A DNA stretch of 57,094 nt from Planctomycetota bacterium. GTDB taxonomy: Bacteria; Planctomycetota; Planctomycetia; Planctomycetales; Planctomycetaceae. Shown piece after piece: positions 8,096 through 15,805 of this stretch. Where the stretch lies: assembly GCA_003388505.1 (NCBI GenBank), contig QQVO01000031.1, forward strand, positions 1 to 57,094, read 5' to 3'. The notes under the pieces are model-generated. The model did no database searches and was not told where the DNA came from. It saw only the letters and a list, made by a program, of their open reading frames with translations. Both the position numbers and the translations under genes were made by a program. How positions within the stretch are numbered: position 1 is the stretch's first letter; every line of letters begins with the position of its first letter.

Positions 8096-11000
8096 ATGCT
8101 CGATGCCGTCATTCGCACCGCCCTTCGTTTCCGCCTGCTGGTGGCGGTCACCGCGTTGTGTGTGTGCGTCTACGGCGGCTATGTGATCGCGAACCTGCCG
8201 ATCGACGTCTTTCCCGATCTGGACCGGCCGCGGGTGACGGTGCTGACCGAGGCGCACGGACTGGCGCCCGAAGAGGTGGAGACGCTGGTGACGTTTCCGC
8301 TGGAAGCGGTGCTGAACGGGGCGACGGGCGTGCAGGCGGTGCGGAGTTCCTCCGGCGTGGGACTGTCGGTGATCAACGTGGAGTTCGAATGGGGCACGGA
8401 CATCTACACCGACCGGCAGATCGTGGCGGAGAAGTTGTCGCTCGCGGCCGACCGGCTGCCGGAGGGCGTGCAGCCGCAGCTTATGCCGATCTCATCGATC
8501 ATGGGGCAGATCATGCTGGTGGGGATGTGGAGCGAGGACGGGAGCACCGATCCGATGGAGGTCCGCAGCCTGGCGGACTGGGTGGTTCGGCCGCGGCTGC
8601 TCACGATTCCCGGCGTGGCGCAGGTGATCACGATGGGGGGCGGGCGGAAACAGTTTCAGGTGCTGGTCGACGCGGAGATGCTGCTGAAGTACGACGTTTC
8701 GCTGGAGGAGGTCGAACGGGCGGTGGCGGAGAGCAACGCCAACGCGCCCGGCGGCTATCTCGACCTGGGGGGCAATGAGTATCTGGTGCGGGGGATCGGC
8801 CGGATTCAGGAGATCGAGCAGCTCGAGGACGTGGTGGTCAAGCCGCATCCGACGCGACCGGTCCTGTTGCGTCAGGTCGCGCGGGTCGAGGAGCGGGAGC
8901 AGATCAAGCGGGGGGACTCTGCGGTGAACGGGCGGCCGGCGGTGGTGTTGACGATCGCCAAGCAGCCGGGGACCGACACGCGGCATCTGACCGATGAGGT
9001 GACGGAGGCGCTGGAGGAACTCGCGGCGTCCCTGCCGGACGACATCCGCATCATGCCGGACGTCTACCAGCAGAAGCAGTTCATTGAACTGAGCATCTAC
9101 AACGTGGAAGAGGCGTTGTGGCTCGGAATCGGGCTGGTCGTGATCGTGCTGTTTCTGTTCCTGCTGAACTTTCGGACGACGTTCATCACGCTGACTGCGA
9201 TCCCGCTTTCAATCTGCATCACGGCGGTGATCTTCAAGTGGTTCGGACTGTCGATCAACACGATGACGCTGGGCGGGCTGGCGGTCGCCATCGGGGAACT
9301 GGTCGATGATGCGATCGTCGACGTGGAGAATATCTTTCGACGGCTGAAGGAGAACCGGCACGCCGAGCGGCCCCAGCCGGCGCTGCGCGTGGTGTACGAC
9401 GCCAGCCGGGAGATTCGCAATTCGATCGTCTTCAGCACGATCCTGGTGGTGCTGGTGTTCATCCCGCTGTTCGCGCTGGAAGGGATCGAGGGTCGGTTGT
9501 TTACTCCGCTGGGAATCGCTTACATCGTGTCGATTCTGGCGTCGCTGCTGGTGTCGCTGACGGTCACCCCCGTCCTCTCTTACTGGCTGTTGTCCCGAGC
9601 GAAGCTGATGGAGCGGGAGCAGGATGGATTGCTGCTGCGGGTGTTGAAGTGGATTGCGGGTTATGTGATCCGCTTCAGCATCCGGTTTTCGTGGCCGATT
9701 CTGGGCGTGGTGTCGGTGTTGGTGGCGCTGGCCGCGATCACGGTCACGCAGCTTGGTCGGGACTTTCTGCCTCCGTTCAACGAGGGGAGCGTGCAGGTGA
9801 ACGTGGTGCTGCCGCCGGGGACGTCGCTGGCCACGTCGGACCGGATCGCCGGGATGGTTGATCAGAAGCTGCTGGAAATCGATGAAGTGGTCGCCCTGGG
9901 GCGACGGACCGGCCGGGCGGAACTGGATGAGCACGCTGAAGGCGTCAACATGTCGGAGATCATTTTGACGCTCGACCCCGACAGCGAACGGTCTCGCGCA
10001 GAGATCATGGCGGAGATCCGGGAGCAGGCGAACGAGGTGCCGGGCGCGGTGATTGCGGCGGAACAGCCGCTGCAGCATCTGATGTCGCACATGCTCACGG
10101 GGATCCGGGCGCAGGTGGGCATCAAGATCTACGGGGACGACTTGACGGTGCTGCGAGAGACGGCGGACGACGTGAAAGCGGCCATCGAAGAGGTGGAGGG
10201 GGTAAAGGACCTGCTGGTCGAACCGCAGGTGGAAGTGCCGCAATTGAAGATCGAAATCCGCCGCGAGGATCTCCGCCTGCTGGGGCTGAACACGGACCAC
10301 GTGAACGAGTTTGTTGAGACGGCTCTCAACGGCCGGGTTGTCTCTGAAATCGTGGACGGAGAGCGGAAGTACGATCTGCTGGTGCGGCTGGACGACCGGT
10401 TCCGCAAGAATCCGGAAGAGATGAAACGGCTGGCGATCAATCTGCCGGGGGGCGGCCGGGTGCCGCTTTCCGACGTGGCCGACGTGTATGAAGACACGGG
10501 ACCGAACACGATCAACCGGGAGCGGGTGCGGCGGCGGATCATCGTGCAGTGCAACACCGCCGGCCGCGACCTGGGCAGCGTGGTGGAGGACATCCAGGCG
10601 CGTATCGCTCCGATCCGTGAGAGTTTGCCGAGCGGTTACGTGATCGACGTGGGGGGGCAGTTCGAGAGTCAGCAGGCGGCGACGCGCAGGCTGGCGGTGC
10701 TGAGCGTGATCGCGGTGGTGGGAATGTTCATCGCGTTGTATACGCTGTTCCGCTCGGTCAACATGTCGCTGCAGGTGCTGAGCGCGCTGCCGATGGCGGC
10801 AATCGGGGCGGTGACCGCGCTGGTGGTCACAGGGCAGTCGCTGACAGTGGCCAGCATGGTGGGGTTTGTTTCACTGAGCGGGATCGCGTCGCGGAACGGC
10901 ATCCTGCTGATCGCTCACTATTTGCATCTGGTCGAGCATGAGGGGGAGAAATTCACGCCGCAGATGATCGAACGGGCCGGGAAGGAACGGCTGGCGCCGA

Positions 11001-11272
11001 TGCTGATGACGGCGCTGACGGCCGGCTTCGGACTCATTCCGCTGGTGCTGGCGGCGGGGGAACCGGGGAAGGAAATTCTTTATCCTGTGGCGACCGTGAT
11101 TTTCGGAGGACTGATCAGTTCGACGCTGCTTGATTTCTTCGTGCATCCGGCGCTGTTCTGGCTGTTCGGCAAGCGGGCTGCGGAGCGGCGGATGCAGGGC
11201 GAGGCAGAGGAAGCGGAGTGGTGGCGGGACGAAACGTCGAGGACAGCTCCGGAAGCGGCAGCAGTGTCGTAG
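8096..11272 (+). CDS. Heavy-metal RND efflux pump (CzcA/CusA family)
   Basis: A 1058-aa inner-membrane proton/metal antiporter of usual length, with two repeats each containing one membrane helix, a large periplasmic porter domain and a helix bundle. The N-terminus (LDAVIRTALRFRLLVAVTAL) is typical. In the first bundle, GGLAVAIGELVDDAIVDVEN carries the acidic residues used for proton relay; this wording matches the CzcA-like HME group. The equivalent region of the second half is MVGFVSLSGIASRNGILLI. Cation specificity (Co/Zn/Cd versus Cu/Ag) cannot be fixed by eye. No outer-membrane factor gene accompanies it here. Confidence 0.92.
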   Translation: MLDAVIRTALRFRLLVAVTALCVCVYGGYVIANLPIDVFPDLDRPRVTVLTEAHGLAPEEVETLVTFPLEAVLNGATGVQAVRSSSGVGLSVINVEFEWGTDIYTDRQIVAEKLSLAADRLPEGVQPQLMPISSIMGQIMLVGMWSEDGSTDPMEVRSLADWVVRPRLLTIPGVAQVITMGGGRKQFQVLVDAEMLLKYDVSLEEVERAVAESNANAPGGYLDLGGNEYLVRGIGRIQEIEQLEDVVVKPHPTRPVLLRQVARVEEREQIKRGDSAVNGRPAVVLTIAKQPGTDTRHLTDEVTEALEELAASLPDDIRIMPDVYQQKQFIELSIYNVEEALWLGIGLVVIVLFLFLLNFRTTFITLTAIPLSICITAVIFKWFGLSINTMTLGGLAVAIGELVDDAIVDVENIFRRLKENRHAERPQPALRVVYDASREIRNSIVFSTILVVLVFIPLFALEGIEGRLFTPLGIAYIVSILASLLVSLTVTPVLSYWLLSRAKLMEREQDGLLLRVLKWIAGYVIRFSIRFSWPILGVVSVLVALAAITVTQLGRDFLPPFNEGSVQVNVVLPPGTSLATSDRIAGMVDQKLLEIDEVVALGRRTGRAELDEHAEGVNMSEIILTLDPDSERSRAEIMAEIREQANEVPGAVIAAEQPLQHLMSHMLTGIRAQVGIKIYGDDLTVLRETADDVKAAIEEVEGVKDLLVEPQVEVPQLKIEIRREDLRLLGLNTDHVNEFVETALNGRVVSEIVDGERKYDLLVRLDDRFRKNPEEMKRLAINLPGGGRVPLSDVADVYEDTGPNTINRERVRRRIIVQCNTAGRDLGSVVEDIQARIAPIRESLPSGYVIDVGGQFESQQAATRRLAVLSVIAVVGMFIALYTLFRSVNMSLQVLSALPMAAIGAVTALVVTGQSLTVASMVGFVSLSGIASRNGILLIAHYLHLVEHEGEKFTPQMIERAGKERLAPMLMTALTAGFGLIPLVLAAGEPGKEILYPVATVIFGGLISSTLLDFFVHPALFWLFGKRAAERRMQGEAEEAEWWRDETSRTAPEAAAVS

Positions 11273-11348
11273 TGGTGTTCGATTCTGAATCGGCGCGTGA
11301 GGCGCTACTGCATTCTGCAAGTGCATTGCCAGGTCAACGTCCTCTGTG

Positions 11349-11384
11349 CTTCGCACTGGCACAGCCAGTGGCACCCGTGAATTG
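11349..11384 (+). repeat. Family B palindrome
   Basis: GCACTGGC-ACA-GCCAGTGGC inverted repeat followed by ACCCGTGAATTGA, in the 173-nt gap between the RND pump and the His-rich lipoprotein gene. Related copies lie at 12400, 33045 and as a double structure at 43649-43743. The last shares the CACCC-to-ACCCGTCAA flank, so the copies are the same element type. Confidence 0.6.
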
Positions 11385-11445
11385 AATGTTGCCGAAGCAC
11401 TCGATGAACTCAACGAAATCAACAGACCAACCCAGGGAGGTTTTC

Positions 11446-12333
11446 ATGCGCAGCCTGGTGACTGTCATACTCGGCGCGGCGGTCGCGACGATGCTGGCGG
11501 GGTGCCCGTCGTCCGAATCGCCGGAGGCGGCGACCTCGGCATCGAATAATCACGACCACGGCCATGCTCACGACCATGGGCACGATCATCCCGATCACGG
11601 ACCGCACGGCGGCGATCTGATCGAACTGGGCAACGAGCAGTACCACGCCGAACTCGTCCACGACGAAGAGGCGGGAACGATCACCGTGTATGTTCTGGAC
11701 GGGGCGGCCGTGAATCAGGTGGCCATCGACGCCGCCGAGGTCAGGATCAATCTGGTCCACGACGGGTCGCCCGAACAGTTCATCTTGCAGGCCGATCCGG
11801 AAGCATCCGATGAGGATGGGAAGTCTTCGCGCTTCATTTCGAGCGATGAAGAGTTGGAGCAGCATCTGCACGATTCGACGAAGCCGCGGCTCTCGCTCAA
11901 GATCGACGGGACGCAGTACAGCGGAGAGATCGTACACGATCACGACCATGCGCACTCGCATGCTCACGACGATGCGCTGGTGTGGCGGCGGAAGGACATC
12001 AAGCACAATGGATTCGTCATCAAGCTGGGGCATCACGCGGCGCATCTGCATGCGGGGGAGCGGGTCGAGCCGGCGGTGAGCGTCACGCGTGACGGAGAGC
12101 CGGTGGACGATGCGGAAGTTTTCAATGCGCTCGTTTCGACCGACGGGACGGCGGTGATTGCGGAGGAAGTTGCGACCGTGTACGAACCGACGGCCGATGA
12201 GGAGCCGGCTCATTACGCGCAGGGCGCGCTCTCGATTCCTCCGAACATGGAGGAGATCGCGATTCGTTATCGCATCGTGCTGCCGGGGGACGGCGGAGAA
12301 TTGACGCAGGATGTGACGATCGATCTGGAGTGA
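11446..12333 (+). CDS. Histidine-rich lipoprotein linked to metal efflux
   Basis: A 295-aa lipoprotein. The ATG at 11446 has a strong ribosome site (GGGAGG, 11434-11439) and gives a signal peptide ending in the lipobox MLAGC, with Cys20 as the lipidation site. Residues about 36-56 are almost all His, Asp and Gly (alternating HDHGHAHDHGHDH), and a second HDHDHAHSHAHDD run is near residue 165. These flank two domains of similar beta-rich character (AELVHDEEAGTITVYVLD; LHAGERVEPAVSVTRDG). It probably buffers or delivers metal to the CzcA-type pump in the periplasm. Similar His-rich proteins accompany czc-like genes in planctomycetes. Confidence 0.8.
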   Translation: MRSLVTVILGAAVATMLAGCPSSESPEAATSASNNHDHGHAHDHGHDHPDHGPHGGDLIELGNEQYHAELVHDEEAGTITVYVLDGAAVNQVAIDAAEVRINLVHDGSPEQFILQADPEASDEDGKSSRFISSDEELEQHLHDSTKPRLSLKIDGTQYSGEIVHDHDHAHSHAHDDALVWRRKDIKHNGFVIKLGHHAAHLHAGERVEPAVSVTRDGEPVDDAEVFNALVSTDGTAVIAEEVATVYEPTADEEPAHYAQGALSIPPNMEEIAIRYRIVLPGDGGELTQDVTIDLE

Positions 12334-12399
12334 GTGGATTGCAGCGAGTATCGTGGAGGTCAGGAGCGATTGCGAAGAGAACCTGTTTGGGTCGAATTC

Positions 12400-12427
12400 G
12401 CACTGGCGGGACGCCAGTGGCGCCCGA
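12400..12427 (+). repeat. Family B palindrome
   Basis: GCACTGGC-GGGAC-GCCAGTGGC inverted repeat in the 206-nt gap between the His-rich lipoprotein gene and the DUF4160 gene; same family as 11349. Confidence 0.55.
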
Positions 12428-12539
12428 CTTGAGTGCCCCGTCATGGGCGGAGTTGGGGTACGCCAAGTTGCGGCCGGCACAGCCGGATCTTCATGCGCTG
12501 AGTTTATGACTGGCGCCGATCCCAGCGTTCGACAGAGCG

Positions 12540-12776
12540 ATGCCCACAGTTTCGAGAGTTGGTCCGTACCGTTTCTTTTTCTATGCTGGTGATGGTGAAG
12601 AACCGGTTCACGTGCATGTGGAACGTGACGACTGCGAGGCGAAGTTCTGGCTCGAACCAGTCCGTCTTGAGCGCAGTGGCGGTTTTTCAGCGAAGGAATT
12701 ACGCCGAATCGAGAAGATCGTAAGCGATCATCAAGAACGATTGATGGAATCCTGGAATGACTTCTTCCACGGTTGA
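12540..12776 (+). CDS. DUF4160 protein (toxin-antitoxin-like pair, first gene)
   Basis: A 78-aa protein with the DUF4160 pattern: an N-terminal RVGPYRFFFYAGDGEEPVHVHV strand-turn and a conserved C-terminal helix region (RIEKIVSDHQERLMESWNDFF). DUF4160 genes are usually followed by DUF2442 genes, as here, and the pair is often listed as a putative toxin-antitoxin or mobile small-gene module without a demonstrated activity. The downstream DUF2442 gene starts inside this gene (20-nt overlap), implying translational coupling. Confidence 0.85.
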   Translation: MPTVSRVGPYRFFFYAGDGEEPVHVHVERDDCEAKFWLEPVRLERSGGFSAKELRRIEKIVSDHQERLMESWNDFFHG

Positions 12777-13068
12777 CATCCAGCATGTTCGCGTTGCGAC
12801 CCTGAAAATCACGGACGATCTCTTGATCGCGGAGCTATCGGATGGTCGCACGATTTCCGCACCCCTTTCGTGGTATCCTCGGCTTTGCCATGGCACGGAC
12901 GAAGAACGGGAGGATTGGCGGCTGATCGGCGGTGGACGAGGCATTCACTGGACTCAACTGGATGAGGACATCAGCGTGGAAAACATCGTCCTCGGAAGAC
13001 CGTCGACCGAGAGTCAGGCGTCCCTGAAGCGATGGCTCGACAACCGAAACAATCACCCTTCCGCGTGA
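12757..13068 (+). CDS. DUF2442 protein (toxin-antitoxin-like pair, second gene)
   Basis: A 103-aa member of the DUF2442 family. It shows the core ITDDLLIAELSDGRTISAPL-WYPRL block followed by WRLIGGGRGIHWTQLDEDISVENIVLG, the usual signature ending. It overlaps the DUF4160 gene by 20 nt. It ends only 6 nt before exbD, so the pair sits inside, or at the head of, the exbD transcription unit. The role is unproven; binding to the DUF4160 partner is the usual expectation. Confidence 0.85.
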   Translation: MTSSTVDIQHVRVATLKITDDLLIAELSDGRTISAPLSWYPRLCHGTDEEREDWRLIGGGRGIHWTQLDEDISVENIVLGRPSTESQASLKRWLDNRNNHPSA

Positions 13069-13074
13069 GTCGTT

Positions 13075-13497
13075 ATGCCGCTCAAACTGGAGCCGATGGA
13101 GGAGCCGAGCCTGAACCTCACGCCGATGATCGACGTGGTGTTGCAACTCGTGATTTTCTTCCTGGTGGGGACGGAATTCATCAAGACGGAGCGGCAGTAC
13201 GAGGTCGACCTGCCGGAGGTGACCGAAGCGCAGCCGTTGACGAATCTGCCGGATGAACTGGTGGTGAACATTACGCGGGATGGGAGATTTTTTCTGGGGC
13301 GGAAAGGCCTCTCGGCCGAGGAACTTCAGGGAGAACTACGCGCTGCGGCGGATCGTTACGCGGATCAGTCGGTGGTGATCCGTGCGGACGGTTCCGGCCC
13401 GTACCAGCACGTGATGACGGCGCTGAACATCTGCCACCGGGCCGGGATTTCTAATATTCAGTTGGCCAATCGCGTGGGAAGCGAGTCAGCGCCATGA
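13075..13497 (+). CDS. exbD: ExbD/TolR-type biopolymer transport protein
   Basis: A 140-aa protein with a short cytoplasmic N-terminus and one membrane helix containing LTPMIDVVLQLVIFFLVGTEF. The helix Asp of MIDVV is the proton-pathway residue of ExbD/TolR/MotB-type stators. The periplasmic part (residues 45-135) has the ExbD fold pattern with VVIRADGSGPYQHVMTALN. ExbD normally works with a pentameric ExbB/TolQ proton channel, but no exbB lies next to it. The last 4 nt overlap the next gene (ATGA), so the two are translationally coupled. Confidence 0.88.
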   Translation: MPLKLEPMEEPSLNLTPMIDVVLQLVIFFLVGTEFIKTERQYEVDLPEVTEAQPLTNLPDELVVNITRDGRFFLGRKGLSAEELQGELRAAADRYADQSVVIRADGSGPYQHVMTALNICHRAGISNIQLANRVGSESAP

Positions 13498-15716
13498 TGA
13501 TCGCAGCACTCGACCTGTCGCAGCAGCGGTGGGAACTGGTCAAGCTGGGGCTGGCGATCGCGCAGCCGGTGCTGATCGTGCTGCTGTTCGCCGGGTTCGT
13601 CCTGGCTTCGGCGCACCTGTTGACGATGCTGGGCACGCGGTGGGGCAAACGGCGGGTCTCGTCGAAGGCGCTGGCGTTTTCCGTTGTGCTGCATCTCTGC
13701 CTGGCGTGCGGAATTCTGGCGATCTGGCCGGAGGCTGTGCTGAGGACGTCGGCCGCGTCGGATGTGGAAGAACCGGCTCCCGAGCGGTTCGAGGTGGTGA
13801 CGATTCCCGAGGAAGAGTTGCCGGAGCCTCCCGAGGAGCAGGGGACGACGCCGGTGTGGGAAGAGCTGCCGGATACGCTCTCGCCGGAACTGGTCCGCAG
13901 CAAGCCTGAATTCGAGCCGAGCGTCGAGTCGCTTCCATCGCGGCCTTCGGTGGCGGAGATAGCGCGGGCCGAGACGGTTGAACGGACCCCGTTGACTGTT
14001 CCCGAGGAGGCGATGCCGTCGCCGGAGACGCAGTCGCTGGAAGGTCCGTCCGATCCGGCCGCGGTTCCGCTGGAAGTGGACGATCCCCGTGCGGAGGCGC
14101 GGGCCGACGTCGAAACGCCGTCGATGTCCCGCGAACGGAGTCCGGCCGTGTCGGTCAACGTGCGGGAGAGCGAGGACGTCCCGCGTCCGCAGGCGGGAAC
14201 GGTGGAGCGGCTTTCGCCCGACCCCGATCCGAACCGCGACGTGACGTCGATCGGCGGATTCAGCGCGGAGACGGCGCCGTTGCAGAGGGCCGATGAAGCG
14301 GCCGAAATGATGCGGCGCACCGCGCCTGCGCCGGACACGCTGACGGTTGACGACGTGGGCGTTGGTGAACGAGAAGTGGCCGAACCCGGTCAGAATACGG
14401 CGCCGCTGCGGCCGCAGGTGGCGCGGGAGAGGACGCGCACGCCGCAGAGCATCAATGAGACGGGGGTCGAGCGGTATCGCCCGTCCGACATTCCGAAGCA
14501 GCCCGAACGTCCTTCGCTGGACCCGGTGCAGTCGCTGGCGGCGACGACTCCGGCGGAGATGCCGAGCCTGGAACGCCCCGATTTGGAGATTCCCGCGCCG
14601 GGCGATCAGAGCCGCGTTCCGGCGCCGTACCGGATGCGGACCCAGGACCAGCGGGAGGAGGCCGCCCGCAAGTATGGGGGAACCGACGAGTCGGAGCGGG
14701 CGGTGGAACTCAGTCTGCAGTGGCTGGCGGCGAACCAGACGGCGGGGGGATTCTGGGACTCGGACGCTCAGGAAGGGGGGAGGATTTCGGTCGGTTTCGA
14801 CGGCGTCGACCGCGGCGCGGCGGGGAAGAACGCAGACACCGGCGTGACGGGGCTGGCGGTGCTGGCGTTTCTGGGCGCCGGCCACACCTACGAAAAGGGC
14901 GATTACCAGAGCGAAGTGCAGTCGGCGCTGAGATGGCTGATCTCTCAGCAGCGACCGGACGGGTCGCTCTCCGGGAATGCGAGCAATTTCGACGCCGCGT
15001 ATTGTCACGCCATCGCCACTTACGCAATGGCGGAAGCTTACGCGATGCGAACCAGCGAGTCCGCCGGCGATTGGCTGGCCGCCCCGGTGCGACGGGCGCT
15101 CGGCCACACGCTCGAGCTGCAACTGGCCGACGGAGGCTGGCGCTACATGAAGAACCAGCGGGACGGTGACATGAGCATCTTCGGATGGCATCTCATGTCG
15201 CTGAAGAGCGGGGAACTGGGGGGCATTCCGATTCCCGGCGACGTTCGCAAGAAGATGATCGACTTTCTCGTTGCCCGCGGCCGGGGCCAGCACGGCGGAC
15301 TGGCGGCCTACCGGGCGGACGAGCGGCCGTCGCCTCCCATGACGGCGGAGGCGCTGTTCTGCAAGCAGATGCTGGGGATCGACCGGACGAACCCGGCGGC
15401 GATCGAAGCGGTGGAATACGTCCAACGATTTCCGCCGCACCGCTCGCAACTCAACTATTACTACTGGTACTACGGCTCGATGGCGATGCACGAACACGGC
15501 GGCGAGCCGTGGGAGAAATGGAACGCGGAGATGCGCGATCTGGTGGTGAACGAACAGATCCAGACGGGCGTCAACGCGGGGAGTTGGGATCCGCGCGACC
15601 TGTGGGGACCGTACGGCGGCCGCGTGTATTCGACCGCCGTGGCGACGCTTTGCCTGGAGGTCTACTACCGCTATCTGCCGCTTTACCGGCTGGGTGAGGA
15701 GTTTGAGGCGGAGTAG
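13494..15716 (+). CDS. Membrane-anchored protein with squalene-cyclase/prenyltransferase-like repeat domain
   Basis: A 740-aa protein. Residues about 13-46 and 60-80 are membrane helices. A long acidic, Pro-rich linker (about 85-380, many E, P, S and R) follows, and about 385-735 form an alpha/alpha-toroid of the prenyltransferase/squalene-oxidase repeat type, with repeats such as WLISQQRPDGSLSG and LELQLADGGWRYM. The Asp-rich cyclase motif DXDD is not obvious, so terpene cyclisation is doubtful. Pairing with ExbD and the TonB-like layout (helix, Pro-rich span, folded domain) recur in planctomycetes. I infer an energised, periplasm-spanning protein; its ligand is unknown. Confidence 0.75.
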   Translation: MMIAALDLSQQRWELVKLGLAIAQPVLIVLLFAGFVLASAHLLTMLGTRWGKRRVSSKALAFSVVLHLCLACGILAIWPEAVLRTSAASDVEEPAPERFEVVTIPEEELPEPPEEQGTTPVWEELPDTLSPELVRSKPEFEPSVESLPSRPSVAEIARAETVERTPLTVPEEAMPSPETQSLEGPSDPAAVPLEVDDPRAEARADVETPSMSRERSPAVSVNVRESEDVPRPQAGTVERLSPDPDPNRDVTSIGGFSAETAPLQRADEAAEMMRRTAPAPDTLTVDDVGVGEREVAEPGQNTAPLRPQVARERTRTPQSINETGVERYRPSDIPKQPERPSLDPVQSLAATTPAEMPSLERPDLEIPAPGDQSRVPAPYRMRTQDQREEAARKYGGTDESERAVELSLQWLAANQTAGGFWDSDAQEGGRISVGFDGVDRGAAGKNADTGVTGLAVLAFLGAGHTYEKGDYQSEVQSALRWLISQQRPDGSLSGNASNFDAAYCHAIATYAMAEAYAMRTSESAGDWLAAPVRRALGHTLELQLADGGWRYMKNQRDGDMSIFGWHLMSLKSGELGGIPIPGDVRKKMIDFLVARGRGQHGGLAAYRADERPSPPMTAEALFCKQMLGIDRTNPAAIEAVEYVQRFPPHRSQLNYYYWYYGSMAMHEHGGEPWEKWNAEMRDLVVNEQIQTGVNAGSWDPRDLWGPYGGRVYSTAVATLCLEVYYRYLPLYRLGEEFEAE

Positions 15717-15739
15717 GGGGCGTCGTGTGGTTCGCGGAA

Positions 15740-15767
15740 CCCGCCGGTTGCAACCGGCGGGCGTTGG
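15740..15767 (+). repeat. Family A REP-like palindrome
   Basis: Best-preserved copy: CCGCCGGTTGCAACCGGCGG followed by GCGTTGGG, 24 nt after the stop of the squalene-cyclase-like gene and before the convergent PQQ-like gene. It is a strong hairpin without a U-tract. Confidence 0.75.
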
Positions 15768-15805
15768 GTGTTGTTACCGGCGGGCTCTGTATAGCGGGAG
15801 ACGCA

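Noticed and set aside
13458-15497. 679-aa minus-strand frame
   Set aside because: Low-complexity Arg-rich shadow of the ExbD-coupled gene.
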